IMG/VR virus record: IMGVR_UViG_3300037508_002076 | Location: 1-55,267 of that record | Strand: one strand, 5' to 3' | DNA length: 55,267 nt | Source of the DNA: a virus | Shown: in pieces, positions 33,163 to 40,575 of the stretch | Layout of the letters: each line of letters opens with the position of its first letter | How positions within the stretch are numbered: the stretch's first letter is position 1 | Translations under genes and position numbers: made by a program | The notes under the pieces: generated by a model | Databases searched by the model: none | Seen by the model: only the letters and a program-made list of their open reading frames with translations | What the model was told of the DNA's origin: nothing

Positions 33163-33205
33163 CCCCTCTGGTTGTGTCTGAATTTGATAATTTTTGGTTC
33201 TTTAT

Positions 33206-33247
33206 TATATTTATAAATGACATCACCGTAAGGTGTTCTCATATATC
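33206..33247 (+). other. TATTTATA box followed by small hairpin
   Basis: TATATTTATAAATG is followed within ten bases by CACC-GTAA-GGTG (33224-33235). With the terminator beginning at 33256 it could produce a transcript under 80 bases without a credible ORF. It may be a decoy, a short RNA or a relic. Confidence 0.3.
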
Positions 33248-33255
33248 CTTTCCAA

Positions 33256-33296
33256 AAGACCCGTCAAAAATTATTTTGTCGGGTCTTATTTTTTTC
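33256..33296 (+). terminator. Terminator upstream of the 33320 operon
   Basis: AAGACCCG (33256-33263) pairs with CGGGTCTT (33280-33287), followed by ATTTTTTT. The loop-distal arm contains the -33 TTTG of the next promoter. Confidence 0.8.
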
Positions 33297-33305
33297 TTAT
33301 CTTTG
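33275..33305 (+). promoter_or_regulatory. Bacteroidetes-type promoter for the 33320-35979 operon
   Basis: TTTG (33275-33278), 19 bases, then TATCTTTG (33298-33305): an exact consensus match. The first ATG follows at 33320. Confidence 0.8.
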
Positions 33306-33319
33306 TTCAAACTATAAAA

Positions 33320-33550
33320 ATGGATAAACAAAGTAATCATTGGGGAGACGTTATCATTTGGTTAGAAAAAGTTGCTAAATCTTGTCAAACCAAAGAACAG
33401 GCAGAAAATTGTGAAAGGTTAGTATGGAACTTTCACAGAAAATACCAAAAAAAACTCGGTTTGGCAGAATGTTTTGACCTCACAAAAGAGATTGATAAAA
33501 TACTTTTGGAATTCAAACTCCCCGCATTTTATAAAAAACAAAAATTATGA
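33320..33550 (+). CDS. Hypothetical protein, 76 residues
   Basis: The start is ATG 33320 (MDKQSNHWGDVIIWLEKVA), just after the host-type promoter. An in-frame extension upstream would run through the terminator and promoter and is rejected. The small helical soluble protein has two Cys and no recognisable family. An ATGA overlap couples it to the next gene. Confidence 0.75.
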   Translation: MDKQSNHWGDVIIWLEKVAKSCQTKEQAENCERLVWNFHRKYQKKLGLAECFDLTKEIDKILLEFKLPAFYKKQKL

Positions 33551-34152
33551 AAGTAGTCTTTACTGAAAGTTTTTGGAAGTCTTTAAAAATTATGGCTAGA
33601 CACCAAACTTGGTGGTATAGAACCTATGAAGTTTTTAGATATAAGCTTCCCGCATTTTTCCGTAATCTTTATTATTTCAGACGAGAATTATGGGAATTTA
33701 GAGGATGGGATTATTCATTCAATCTAACTTTGTTTGCACGTTCCCTTGAGAAAACATCCGAAGTTTTAGAAAAACATGGAAATGAGGTGGATGTGACCCG
33801 TTTAAAGAAAGTTCAGAAAATAAACCGCGTAATCGAAATAATTGGAAATATTCGAGAGAATAACTATCTATCCAAAGCCGAGCTCGAACTCGGTGAAATT
33901 ATTCTCCGTAATAATTGGATGTTCACTGACGAGGACGAAAATCCTGAAATTATCGCACACAATAAAAAAATTTACGATAGAGCGGATGTACTTGAAGAAC
34001 TTGAGTGGAACGAATTATTTAACATTTTAAAGGGTCAAAATTTTGATGAGTATAAAACCTTAATGGATAAAAAAAGTCCCGAAGAAAAGAATAAAATGAA
34101 CGTCTGGAACGATTGGTATGACGGGTCAGGTATTCGTAACTGGTGGGATTAA
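33547..34152 (+). CDS. Hypothetical protein with Trp-rich ends
   Basis: The 201-residue protein (MKVVFTESFWKSLKIMARHQTWWYRTYEVFRYK) is charged and helical and ends with GSGIRNWWD. A WNDWYDGSGIRNWWD tail resembles uncharacterised proteins I have seen in large phages, but no function is known. It is the second gene of an operon with metallophosphoesterase and cREC genes downstream. The N-terminal FTES recalls the CTS motif, but no cleavage site is obvious. Confidence 0.72.
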   Translation: MKVVFTESFWKSLKIMARHQTWWYRTYEVFRYKLPAFFRNLYYFRRELWEFRGWDYSFNLTLFARSLEKTSEVLEKHGNEVDVTRLKKVQKINRVIEIIGNIRENNYLSKAELELGEIILRNNWMFTDEDENPEIIAHNKKIYDRADVLEELEWNELFNILKGQNFDEYKTLMDKKSPEEKNKMNVWNDWYDGSGIRNWWD

Positions 34153-34163
34153 AATTTTTAAAT

Positions 34164-34325
34164 ATGATTGCACTTTTCTTTTTTATGTTTATCTTTGTTG
34201 TCCTGATTTCGTGGGCTTGGGCTAGTGGAATTGATAATATGAAAAAAAATCATCCTGACTACAAGGGTGAGGATTTTTTGAATTGGGACAAAATTAAGAA
34301 ATATGAAGATGACCTTTATAAGTGA
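34164..34325 (+). CDS. Single-pass small membrane protein
   Basis: The start is ATG 34164 (MIALFFFMFIFVVLISWAW). A GTG 21 bases upstream would overlap the preceding gene. It encodes 53 residues with one N-terminal membrane helix, then a short charged tail (KKNHPDYKGEDFLNWDKIKKYEDD). It overlaps the phosphoesterase start. It might anchor a partner at the membrane. Confidence 0.65.
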   Translation: MIALFFFMFIFVVLISWAWASGIDNMKKNHPDYKGEDFLNWDKIKKYEDDLYK

Positions 34326-34977
34326 CACTCATGGAAAACATGAATATCTGACTTCCAATAGAATGGGAAACATTCTTGGAAACGGTGATGTTCTAGTTCA
34401 TGCTGGTGACATCTCAAACGTTGGAAAAACTCACGAAATTAAAGATTTTTTGGATTGGTTCAGCAATACCGACTTTACTCATAAAATCTTTATCGCAGGG
34501 AATCATGACTTTGGCTTTGAACAAGTTCATGATATAGCACCCGAATATAAAGAAAAAGGTGTTCACTATCTTTTTGACAGCGAGGTTGTTATAGATGGAA
34601 TTAAGTTTTATGGAAGTCCTTGGCAGCCTGAGTTTTATGATTGGGCGTTCAATCTTCCAAGAGGAGAAAAGCTAGCTGAGAAGTGGGCATTAATCCCTGA
34701 AAACACTGACATCTTAATCACACACGGTCCCGCATCAGGAATGCTTGATTGGGTTCCAAGTGGTCTACAAGTAGGTTGTAAAGATTTGTTTCACAGAATC
34801 ATGAAAGTTCAACCAAAAATTCATGTTTGCGGCCATATTCACTGCGCTTATGGACAAAAAAATTTTAATGGAGTTGAATTTTTAAATGCCGCTGTTCTTA
34901 ATGAAAGATACGTGCATGAAAACAAACCAATTGTTATTGATTTTGATGTCAAAACAAAACAATTTGATTACTTATAA
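34303..34977 (+). CDS. Calcineurin-like metallophosphoesterase
   Basis: The 224-residue protein has all the metal-binding blocks: FISDTHGKH (D8, H10), VLVHAGDIS, FIAGNHDFGF, LITHGPASGML and VCGHIHCAYG. These enzymes hydrolyse phosphomonoesters or phosphodiesters, and the substrate cannot be read from sequence. The arrangement resembles small cellular-type MPEs (YfcE/2',3'-cyclic type). It shares an operon with a cREC-type receiver protein tied in theory to cyclic-phosphate processing, so RNA-end or cyclic-nucleotide cleavage is a reasonable guess. Confidence 0.92.
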   Translation: MKMTFISDTHGKHEYLTSNRMGNILGNGDVLVHAGDISNVGKTHEIKDFLDWFSNTDFTHKIFIAGNHDFGFEQVHDIAPEYKEKGVHYLFDSEVVIDGIKFYGSPWQPEFYDWAFNLPRGEKLAEKWALIPENTDILITHGPASGMLDWVPSGLQVGCKDLFHRIMKVQPKIHVCGHIHCAYGQKNFNGVEFLNAAVLNERYVHENKPIVIDFDVKTKQFDYL

Positions 34978-34990
34978 AAAACAAAATAAT

Positions 34991-35188
34991 ATGAATAACA
35001 AAATTAAAGCTTTATTAACCGTGGTTGGTTTTTTACTTACTTTAACCCTTCTATCTTTAGGAGTAATGTACTATGCAGAGGTAATGGGTTATATAATTGT
35101 CGGAGGTGCGTTAATTCTTTGCTTATGGATTGCATATAATATTGCACTTGAGTATTATAACACAAAGGACAAATTGAATAACGACTAA
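34991..35188 (+). CDS. Two-helix membrane protein
   Basis: The start is ATG 34991 (MNNKIKALLTVVGFLLTLTLL), giving 65 residues. Two hydrophobic helices at about 7-25 and 33-52 (GYIIVGGALILCLWIAYNIAL) with a short charged tail. The topology is holin-like, but it lies in a metabolic operon under a host-type promoter, so a holin role is less likely than for 37187-37438. Confidence 0.68.
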   Translation: MNNKIKALLTVVGFLLTLTLLSLGVMYYAEVMGYIIVGGALILCLWIAYNIALEYYNTKDKLNND

Positions 35189-35198
35189 AATACAAAAA

Positions 35199-35672
35199 AT
35201 GAAAAACAAAAATGTCATTGAAGAGTTAAAAAAGTTAAATCCTGAAGACCAAACAAAGGTTACTTTAATCTTCAATAAGAAATCTCTCAATGAAATAAAT
35301 TACATCAACGGAACTTGGGAAGAGAAAAATTATTTTTGTGAGGCCTCCACAAATTGGAGGTCGGGAGAACTCTTCACCGAAGAAATGAACGTGGATGAAC
35401 TCATAAAGTTATTAAAAAAGAAAAATATCTCTGAACTTGACCAATCCGATTTCAACGACCTTCAACTAGTTGAAGCATCTGATGGCTCAACAGATATCTA
35501 CGATGTGGAATGGGATGTTGAGCTCACTGAAGAAGAAGAGGAAAGAGCACCGTCAGGTATGGATATGTATTGGGACGGTGATATTACTGATAACAGTTAT
35601 GAATTTTCATCTGATTCAATTTATGAATTAAAAATTGAATGTGGGGATTATTCAACCTCCATTAGTGAATAA
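35199..35672 (+). CDS. Acidic hypothetical protein, 157 residues
   Basis: A soluble acidic protein (MKNKNVIEELKKLNPEDQTKVTLIFNK...) with alternating strands and an EEEEER cluster in the second half. No motif or export signal. It is in the operon 10 bases after the membrane protein and 1 base before the cREC gene. No function is recognised. Confidence 0.7.
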   Translation: MKNKNVIEELKKLNPEDQTKVTLIFNKKSLNEINYINGTWEEKNYFCEASTNWRSGELFTEEMNVDELIKLLKKKNISELDQSDFNDLQLVEASDGSTDIYDVEWDVELTEEEEERAPSGMDMYWDGDITDNSYEFSSDSIYELKIECGDYSTSISE

Positions 35673-35673
35673 A

Positions 35674-35979
35674 ATGAAAAATAAAAAACTTTTCTTAGAC
35701 GACGTAAGAAACCCAAAAACTGAAGGATGGACAATCGTTAGGAATTATGATGAATTTATAAATCACATTAATCTTTACGGTTTACCGGAAGAACTTTCTT
35801 TTGACCACGATTTGGGTGAAGGACAAAAAACAGGATATGATTGTGCTAAATGGCTTTGTGACTATTGTTGGGGAAATGGACTCCCTATACCTGAGTATAA
35901 CGTTCATTCCGCAAATCCTGTTGGGCGGGATAATATTGTATCGATTCTTCAAAACTTTGAAAAAAAACTAAATTATTAA
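35674..35979 (+). CDS. cREC-type receiver domain protein (cyclic-phosphate processing)
   Basis: The start is ATG 35674 (MKNKKLFLDDVRNPKTEGW), 101 residues. The FLDDVRNP...WTIVRNYDEFINHI...LSFDHDLGEG...GYDCAKWLCDYC...VHSANPVGRDNI pattern matches the small cREC family, receiver-fold proteins lacking a histidine-kinase partner. They are predicted (by comparative genomics that I recall) to act in cyclic-phosphate or RNA-end processing. The D residues in FLDD and FDHD would hold the metal. The neighbouring metallophosphoesterase supports that idea. Confidence 0.8.
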   Translation: MKNKKLFLDDVRNPKTEGWTIVRNYDEFINHINLYGLPEELSFDHDLGEGQKTGYDCAKWLCDYCWGNGLPIPEYNVHSANPVGRDNIVSILQNFEKKLNY

Positions 35980-36013
35980 AAAATGGGACTTTTACTCTTG
36001 AGTCCCATTTTTT
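35978..36013. terminator. Bidirectional terminator between convergent genes
   Basis: AAAAATGGGACT and AGTCCCATTTTTT flank a 10-base loop (35991-36000), giving T tracts on both strands. It serves both the cREC operon and the leftward 35992 gene, whose 3' end lies inside it. Confidence 0.85.
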
Positions 36014-36201
36014 ATTAAGTCTTTCATCGTTTTTTTCTTATCTTTTGGGTGAGTGTAACCCCTCTTATATTTGTACTCAACTTCAATAGGCCCATTTGGA
36101 AACTTTTTTTTGTTGTATTTCCAAATAGAAATAGTTTCCTCATCTTCGAAGGTTATTTCCCATTTATCAGGTCTTGGTTGTGGTGCTTTTTCGAATGGCA
36201 T
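35992..36201 (-). CDS. Small basic protein, 69 residues
   Basis: MPFEKAPQPRPDKWEITFEDEETISIWKY... is a short, beta-rich, charged soluble protein with no named family. A consensus -7 box (TAAATTTG) lies about 15 bases before its ATG, suggesting early expression from a host-type promoter, though the -33 element is weak. Confidence 0.72.
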   Translation of the reverse strand: MPFEKAPQPRPDKWEITFEDEETISIWKYNKKKFPNGPIEVEYKYKRGYTHPKDKKKTMKDLIKNGTQE

Positions 36202-36253
36202 ATTGCTAATTTACAAATTTAATTTGATTTCTTATGAAAAATAAATTAAGTAA

Positions 36254-37126
36254 TTAAATGTTTGTGCTATAATTGCCAATTAAGGTTAGTGGTTTCGGAT
36301 TTTGTAAGGCGTCAAGTAATGCACTTTCAATTTTACTTGTAGGGAATTTATAATGTATTCTAATCAAATTGATACCATTTTTTTCACAAAATTCATTTTT
36401 AATTCTATCGTTTTCTTTGGTAGTTTCAAATTTCGTACCTCCAAATTTTTCGCTTGGTCTGAAATGTTGTTCTCCATCATATTCAATGATGGTGTTTTTA
36501 TCGGGTATGTAGAAATCAAAACGTAGAGGTTGACAATATCTTCCTACTTTAGTGTTTGTACAATTCTCAAAGGTCTTTTCCCTGAAATCACATTTTCTTG
36601 ATTCCAAACAACTTTCATCAATAAAATTATTGTCTACGAGGATTTTTGCCACCAGCTTTTCACCACTAGATTCAGTTTCAGGAATAAAGTGAGCGGTTAT
36701 CTTATCATAAAACTCTTTTCCTCTTTTGAGTGCGGCATTAAAATGTAAAAATGAATTTTTTTTAAATTCTGAGGTTGTCTTGTATTGATTAGCCTCTTTT
36801 TCTAGTTCCGAGTCAGTGTACTTTCGTTTGGATTCTAAATAATCAAATCTACATCCTTGTCCCTCCAAGTGTTTAGAAGGGATTATTTCAAAATATTCAT
36901 TACCTGTTCTATCAATCCATTCATCTCTGTGTTTTGGACAGATAACTTTGACCTTAGTTCCTGAATCAACGTAATCCACTAATGAGTAATCGTATTTTGG
37001 ATTACCGTTTTCACTATGGACTGTCTGAGCTCTTTTAATAAACTCGTCTTGTGATAGTTTATTCGAACCACCCTTTTGTTCATTAATCAACATTGAGAAC
37101 TGAGACTCCGTGAGAATTATTTTCAT
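36254..37126 (-). CDS. CTS-tagged DUF723 plus PD-(D/E)XK/Vsr-like nuclease
   Basis: The start is ATG 37126, four bases after TATTTATT (37131-37138). It encodes 290 residues. N-terminus: MKIILTESQFSMLINE|Q, the targeting tag. Residues ~25-95 are a DUF723-like zinc or treble-clef module (FIKRAQTVHSENGNPKYDYS, KVICPKHRDEW and HLEGQGC). Residues ~150-285 form a Vsr/DUF559-like nuclease core: RFDFYIPDKNTIIEYDGEQHF, then NDRIKNEFCEKNGINLIRIHY. It would cut DNA on reaching the cell, for example the host chromosome or a competitor. The tag suggests it travels inside the head, which is unusual for a DUF723-type enzyme. Confidence 0.82.
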   Translation of the reverse strand: MKIILTESQFSMLINEQKGGSNKLSQDEFIKRAQTVHSENGNPKYDYSLVDYVDSGTKVKVICPKHRDEWIDRTGNEYFEIIPSKHLEGQGCRFDYLESKRKYTDSELEKEANQYKTTSEFKKNSFLHFNAALKRGKEFYDKITAHFIPETESSGEKLVAKILVDNNFIDESCLESRKCDFREKTFENCTNTKVGRYCQPLRFDFYIPDKNTIIEYDGEQHFRPSEKFGGTKFETTKENDRIKNEFCEKNGINLIRIHYKFPTSKIESALLDALQNPKPLTLIGNYSTNI

Positions 37127-37150
37127 TAACAATAAATACCGAATTTAAAT

Positions 37151-37180
37151 AAAAATCCCCTCTTTATGGGAGGGGATTTC
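37151..37180 (-). terminator. Terminator of the 37187 gene
   Basis: AAATCCCCTC (37153-37162) pairs with GAGGGGATTT (37170-37179). On the minus strand a T-rich run follows. Confidence 0.8.
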
Positions 37181-37186
37181 AATTTC

Positions 37187-37438
37187 TTACTCTTCAGTAG
37201 AGTCGCCTTTTGTTTTGTTAATCCATTTGTCTACGGAACCAATTCCAAAAGAACCTAAAACTAACCACATAAATGCATTAAAAATGAATTCGTTGATTAC
37301 TAGGTCTTTCCCTAATGAACCTGTAACAATGTCTGCAATTGCAAACCCTGTCATCATAATAAAAGCTAAAAAGCCTACAACAGATTTTTCGTTGATTGAA
37401 TTGTTATCGTTAAACAACTGTGCAAAGAATTTTTTCAT
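37187..37438 (-). CDS. Holin candidate with two transmembrane helices
   Basis: The start is ATG 37438 (MKKFFAQLFNDNNSINEKS). A TTG upstream is less likely. The 83 residues include helices at about 19-39 (VVGFLAFIMMTGFAIADIV) and 50-68 (FIFNAFMWLVLGSFGIGSV), then a charged tail. This is class II/III holin-like and the best candidate to release the GH19 endolysin. TATTTATT lies at 37461-37468, so expression is late. Function is inferred from topology only. Confidence 0.62.
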   Translation of the reverse strand: MKKFFAQLFNDNNSINEKSVVGFLAFIMMTGFAIADIVTGSLGKDLVINEFIFNAFMWLVLGSFGIGSVDKWINKTKGDSTEE

Positions 37439-37492
37439 AATATTTGGTAATTTACTTACCAATAAATATCATTCAAAATTCAAATTCCTCAA

Positions 37493-40162
37493 TTAAAATG
37501 GTGGATTTGCTGGTGGTGTAAATGGTTTTACACTTGTTTGTGTTACACCATTATTATTTGTTACAGTTTGTGTTCCTGAACTATCAGTTGTCACCACAGC
37601 TCCCAACATTAAGTATTTGGTGTTTGCCAACGATGTAAGAGGTCCTCTTGGTGTTGATTGAGTTGTTAGATTTGAATTATACACCGCAGTTCCAATTGTC
37701 ATTCTCATATTAGTCCAATAACCTGGCCAATATCCACCATAGTATCTACCAATAGTGTCAGTTGCAGTGATATAATTAAGTGTATCAAGAGAAGTTGCAG
37801 TACATCTTACTCCATCAATATAAACCGCAGTTGTTCCGTCAGCATTTCTATTATAGATTAAATAATGCCACTGATTTGCAGTAATGGTTGAACCCATTGT
37901 ATAACTAAATGAACCTCCACCACCATTTCTGTCCGAAGTTATTGTTGTACCATTCGCAAAATATAAATTCAAACATCCTGTAGGACTAGTAACAGGAGAA
38001 CCTACTATTCCCACATTATTAAAGAGACCATTATTATAAAACCATCCCTCCAATGTGAATGTTCCCGCTCCGAAAGTTACACCAGGACTAATTCCTAATG
38101 ATTGGTTACTACCATTGAATAGTAAACTACCCGCTAATGTTGTATATGGTGTAGGACTCGGAGTTTGTGTTAATGTTGGTGTAGGTGTTGGTGTTGATGA
38201 AGTCCTTGTAGGTGTTGGTGTTAATGTTGGTGTCGGTGTTGTCGTCTCCGTATTGGTTGGTGTTAATGTTGGTGTAACTGATGGTGTTTGAGTATTAGTC
38301 ACACTTGGCGTTGGTGTATTTGTACTGGTTTCTGTTGGCGTTGGGGTAACTCCTACATTAATTTCTGCACTGATATAAACAGGTAATCCAACGGTCCAAT
38401 TTGTCGTTGCTGATTGGATTAAAACTGCGTTTCCTGACGGAGTGCCCAAAGGAGGAACACCTACTTGAGTACCAAACACAAATCCATCACCTGCCACACC
38501 TGGAGGTTCTCCTGTATTACCTGACCAATATTTGAATGCACTTGTATCACCAGAGTAAATCGCGGTACTTCCTGTTTGAGTCATTGTAATTGTAATACTT
38601 TGACCTGTAAATTGTGAGAAATAACTTGTTCTATCTATACCGTCAGAATCAATTGAATTGAAGTATATTCCTCTGCCATTTATAGTCAATTCATTAGGGT
38701 TGGTAGTTCCTGTTTGGACAGCACCTTGGTTCATAATTGTATTACCTGTAGCTGGGAAGTTGTAAGGTAATACTATTAAATTAAATGAATATCCTGTTAC
38801 TGGTATTGGACTTGTTGATGGTGTTGGCGTTAATGTTGGTGTAACTGATGGTGTTCCAGTATTAGTTACACTTGGTGTTGGCGTACTTGTAGTTGTTGGT
38901 GTAGGTGTTACTAAAGTTGCCTCACATGCAGCACAGTTAACATAGAAAAGAAGTGGTGTTGCACCGTCTGTTGGAGTTGCCACGGTCTTCTCAACAATTC
39001 TATAACATCCACTTGGTGTTCCTCCTGTGAATGTAAAGTTAAATACGTCACCAGGTGCTAATGATGATGGTCCTAAATCAGCAACTAATACGTTCAAGTT
39101 GGTACATCCCGAAATTGTGAATGTTGTAACTGAAGTTAAGTCAGTTGTAGTTGGTGTTGGTGTGTTCGTTGGTGTTTCACTTGGTGTAGGAGTACTTGTC
39201 GTTGTTGGAGTTGACGTTACTGGTAATGTTCCTGTTGGTGTTGGTGTTACTGAAACATATGAATTCCAAAAACCATTGGTTGTTAACCATGTACTTGCAT
39301 CGGTTGCCGATGAAAATGTTTGAGGTATACCATAAGCACTTGATACTGATTGAGACAAATTAATAAATTCACTATCTGAAAATCCACTTGTCCCATAAAA
39401 TCCAACGGATGCGGTTATATCTCCTAAAAATGTAAATCCTGCCGGTACCGAATAAATTGGTTGTGGTAATAAAGTAACTTGACCTTGAATATTTACAGGG
39501 AAAGGTGTAATTGCTGGATACAAATTATTTAATCCTGCCGAATTAACACTTCCAGTTCCCGATGATGGGTCTTCATTTCTAGTTCCATTCCAGTTTCCAC
39601 CATTAACCCTAATCCACCATATACCGGTATTCAAATCTAAGGCAATATCAACAACATCATTCACACTTCCCCATGTTGGTAAACCTGAGTCTTGTACCGT
39701 TCCAGCATGAAGATAATCCCCGTCGCTGCTGAACCCAATACTTTTTGCATCAAATCCACCAACATAGGAATTTAAGTCCATATCTTGTAAACCAAACCCA
39801 ATTTGTCCTGTGACTAATTGATTTACCCTTAGGCTATACATCACCTTATTAGGTGAGGTTATAAGTCTTGTTCCCAAAACAGAACTTTGTATTTGACCTG
39901 ATGTTGCGACAGTATTTCCACTTGATAAAACAATACCTGTTCCGGCATAGTTGGGGTCCCAAGTTAAAGAAAGTGGTGTAGGTTGAGTATCTCCTGAAAC
40001 AGGAGCCGCAATAACATACCCTAAATCTTCGTCAGGTCCATTCCAATATTGTGGGCTACTTGTAAATCCTGAAGTTGGAGTACCAACTGATAAATCTCCA
40101 ACTTGTTCTGTACCTGGTATGGTGCTTCCTGTATTATATGCAAAGGGTCTTGTTGTTGCCAT
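37493..40162 (-). CDS. Fibre/adhesin-like protein: SPRY-like and LamG-like domains with TP-rich linkers
   Basis: An 889-residue protein. Residues ~60-260 resemble an SPRY-type lectin fold (DVVDIALDLNTGIWWIRVNGGNWNG and LYPAITPFPVNIQGQVTL). A LamG/concanavalin-A-like domain fills ~690-870 (FTLEGWFYNNG, NQWHYLIYNRNADGTTAVYIDG). Three Thr/Pro-rich linkers (TPTPTETSTNTPTPSVT and similar) join the modules. There is no export signal. I infer a host-recognition or virion-surface protein. TATTTATC lies at 40175-40182. The linkers are built from GGTGTTGGTGTA-like DNA repeats and may vary in length. Confidence 0.8.
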   Translation of the reverse strand: MATTRPFAYNTGSTIPGTEQVGDLSVGTPTSGFTSSPQYWNGPDEDLGYVIAAPVSGDTQPTPLSLTWDPNYAGTGIVLSSGNTVATSGQIQSSVLGTRLITSPNKVMYSLRVNQLVTGQIGFGLQDMDLNSYVGGFDAKSIGFSSDGDYLHAGTVQDSGLPTWGSVNDVVDIALDLNTGIWWIRVNGGNWNGTRNEDPSSGTGSVNSAGLNNLYPAITPFPVNIQGQVTLLPQPIYSVPAGFTFLGDITASVGFYGTSGFSDSEFINLSQSVSSAYGIPQTFSSATDASTWLTTNGFWNSYVSVTPTPTGTLPVTSTPTTTSTPTPSETPTNTPTPTTTDLTSVTTFTISGCTNLNVLVADLGPSSLAPGDVFNFTFTGGTPSGCYRIVEKTVATPTDGATPLLFYVNCAACEATLVTPTPTTTSTPTPSVTNTGTPSVTPTLTPTPSTSPIPVTGYSFNLIVLPYNFPATGNTIMNQGAVQTGTTNPNELTINGRGIYFNSIDSDGIDRTSYFSQFTGQSITITMTQTGSTAIYSGDTSAFKYWSGNTGEPPGVAGDGFVFGTQVGVPPLGTPSGNAVLIQSATTNWTVGLPVYISAEINVGVTPTPTETSTNTPTPSVTNTQTPSVTPTLTPTNTETTTPTPTLTPTPTRTSSTPTPTPTLTQTPSPTPYTTLAGSLLFNGSNQSLGISPGVTFGAGTFTLEGWFYNNGLFNNVGIVGSPVTSPTGCLNLYFANGTTITSDRNGGGGSFSYTMGSTITANQWHYLIYNRNADGTTAVYIDGVRCTATSLDTLNYITATDTIGRYYGGYWPGYWTNMRMTIGTAVYNSNLTTQSTPRGPLTSLANTKYLMLGAVVTTDSSGTQTVTNNNGVTQTSVKPFTPPANPPF
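38150..38345. repeat. Short tandem repeat array in fibre gene
   Basis: Degenerate GTTGGTGTTGGTGT units encode a TP-rich linker. Two further arrays lie near 38815-38910 and 39140-39250. They could expand or contract by slippage. Confidence 0.65.
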
Positions 40163-40194
40163 TTTTTCTTTATTGATAAATACTTAAATGGCAT

Positions 40195-40223
40195 AAAAAA
40201 AGGGAGACACCGTCGTGTCTCCC
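40195..40223 (-). terminator. Terminator of the structured RNA
   Basis: A perfect 9-bp stem GGGAGACAC (40202-40210)/GTGTCTCCC (40215-40223) with a 4-base loop is followed on the minus strand by seven T residues. Confidence 0.88.
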
Positions 40224-40500
40224 AAAGTCCCCGTCAGGACAAACAGGTCAAAATTTTTTTGGGTTGGGAATAGACCGACTAAACCCGATGAGTGGACAAC
40301 TCTTGTTTTAATATTACGACCAAAACGCCCGAAATGTCTGTGGTTGTTTGCTTATTCAGGATGAAGCCGGAATTTTCCTTTCCTCATAAACCTCCCGTGT
40401 TTTGTTCGTCACTGTATTTCTAATTTGTAGAGCGGAGAAGAAAATTGGACGGGTGAGTATGGGTAACCACCACAAAGTAAACATTCCGCTGTCCGTTTTT
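40201..40500 (-). ncRNA. Unidentified structured RNA of about 300 nt
   Basis: No credible ORF covers this stretch, yet it has its own promoter (40504-40535) and terminator (40195-40223). The sequence is GC-richer than the surroundings. Visible helices on the minus strand include AGCGGA/UCCGCU, GGAA-AA-UUCC within AUGA/UCAU, GUUUU/AAAAC, GGGUU/AACCC and GUCC-UGACG-GGGAC. GGAC/GUCC and AGCGGA/UCCGCU interleave, suggesting a pseudoknot. It contains GAGGAAAG, as in RNase P helix P4, but lacks the rest of that consensus. It lies 76 bases downstream of the unusual tRNA-Phe. Large structured RNAs near tRNAs are known in phages (GOLLD, ROOL), but this is shorter. Confidence 0.6.
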
Positions 40501-40503
40501 TTG

Positions 40504-40535
40504 TAAAGATAAGGAAGATTCTAATGCCTTCCAAA
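40504..40535 (-). promoter_or_regulatory. Bacteroidetes-type promoter of the structured RNA
   Basis: On the minus strand TTTG (40535-40532), 20 bases, then TATCTTTA (40511-40504). A 7-bp hairpin (GAAGATT/AATCTTC) occupies most of the spacer region. Confidence 0.7.
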
Positions 40536-40575
40536 TCTTCTGATGAAAAATCAGATAAAAATCTGAAAATTTTCG

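Noticed and set aside
34991-35188. Holin assignment for the two-helix membrane protein
   Set aside because: It is transcribed with a metabolic operon from a host-type promoter, far from the endolysin. The protein at 37187-37438 with a late box is a better candidate.
38055-39323. Plus-strand ORFs over the fibre gene
   Set aside because: They are the antisense of TP-rich repeats (runs of GVGVNVGV) and have no start signals.
40201-40500. RNase P RNA or tmRNA identification of the structured RNA
   Set aside because: GAGGAAAG resembles helix P4 of RNase P, but it lies too far from the 5' end and the matching 3' CR-V segment is missing. No tmRNA tag frame or tRNA-like ends are present.
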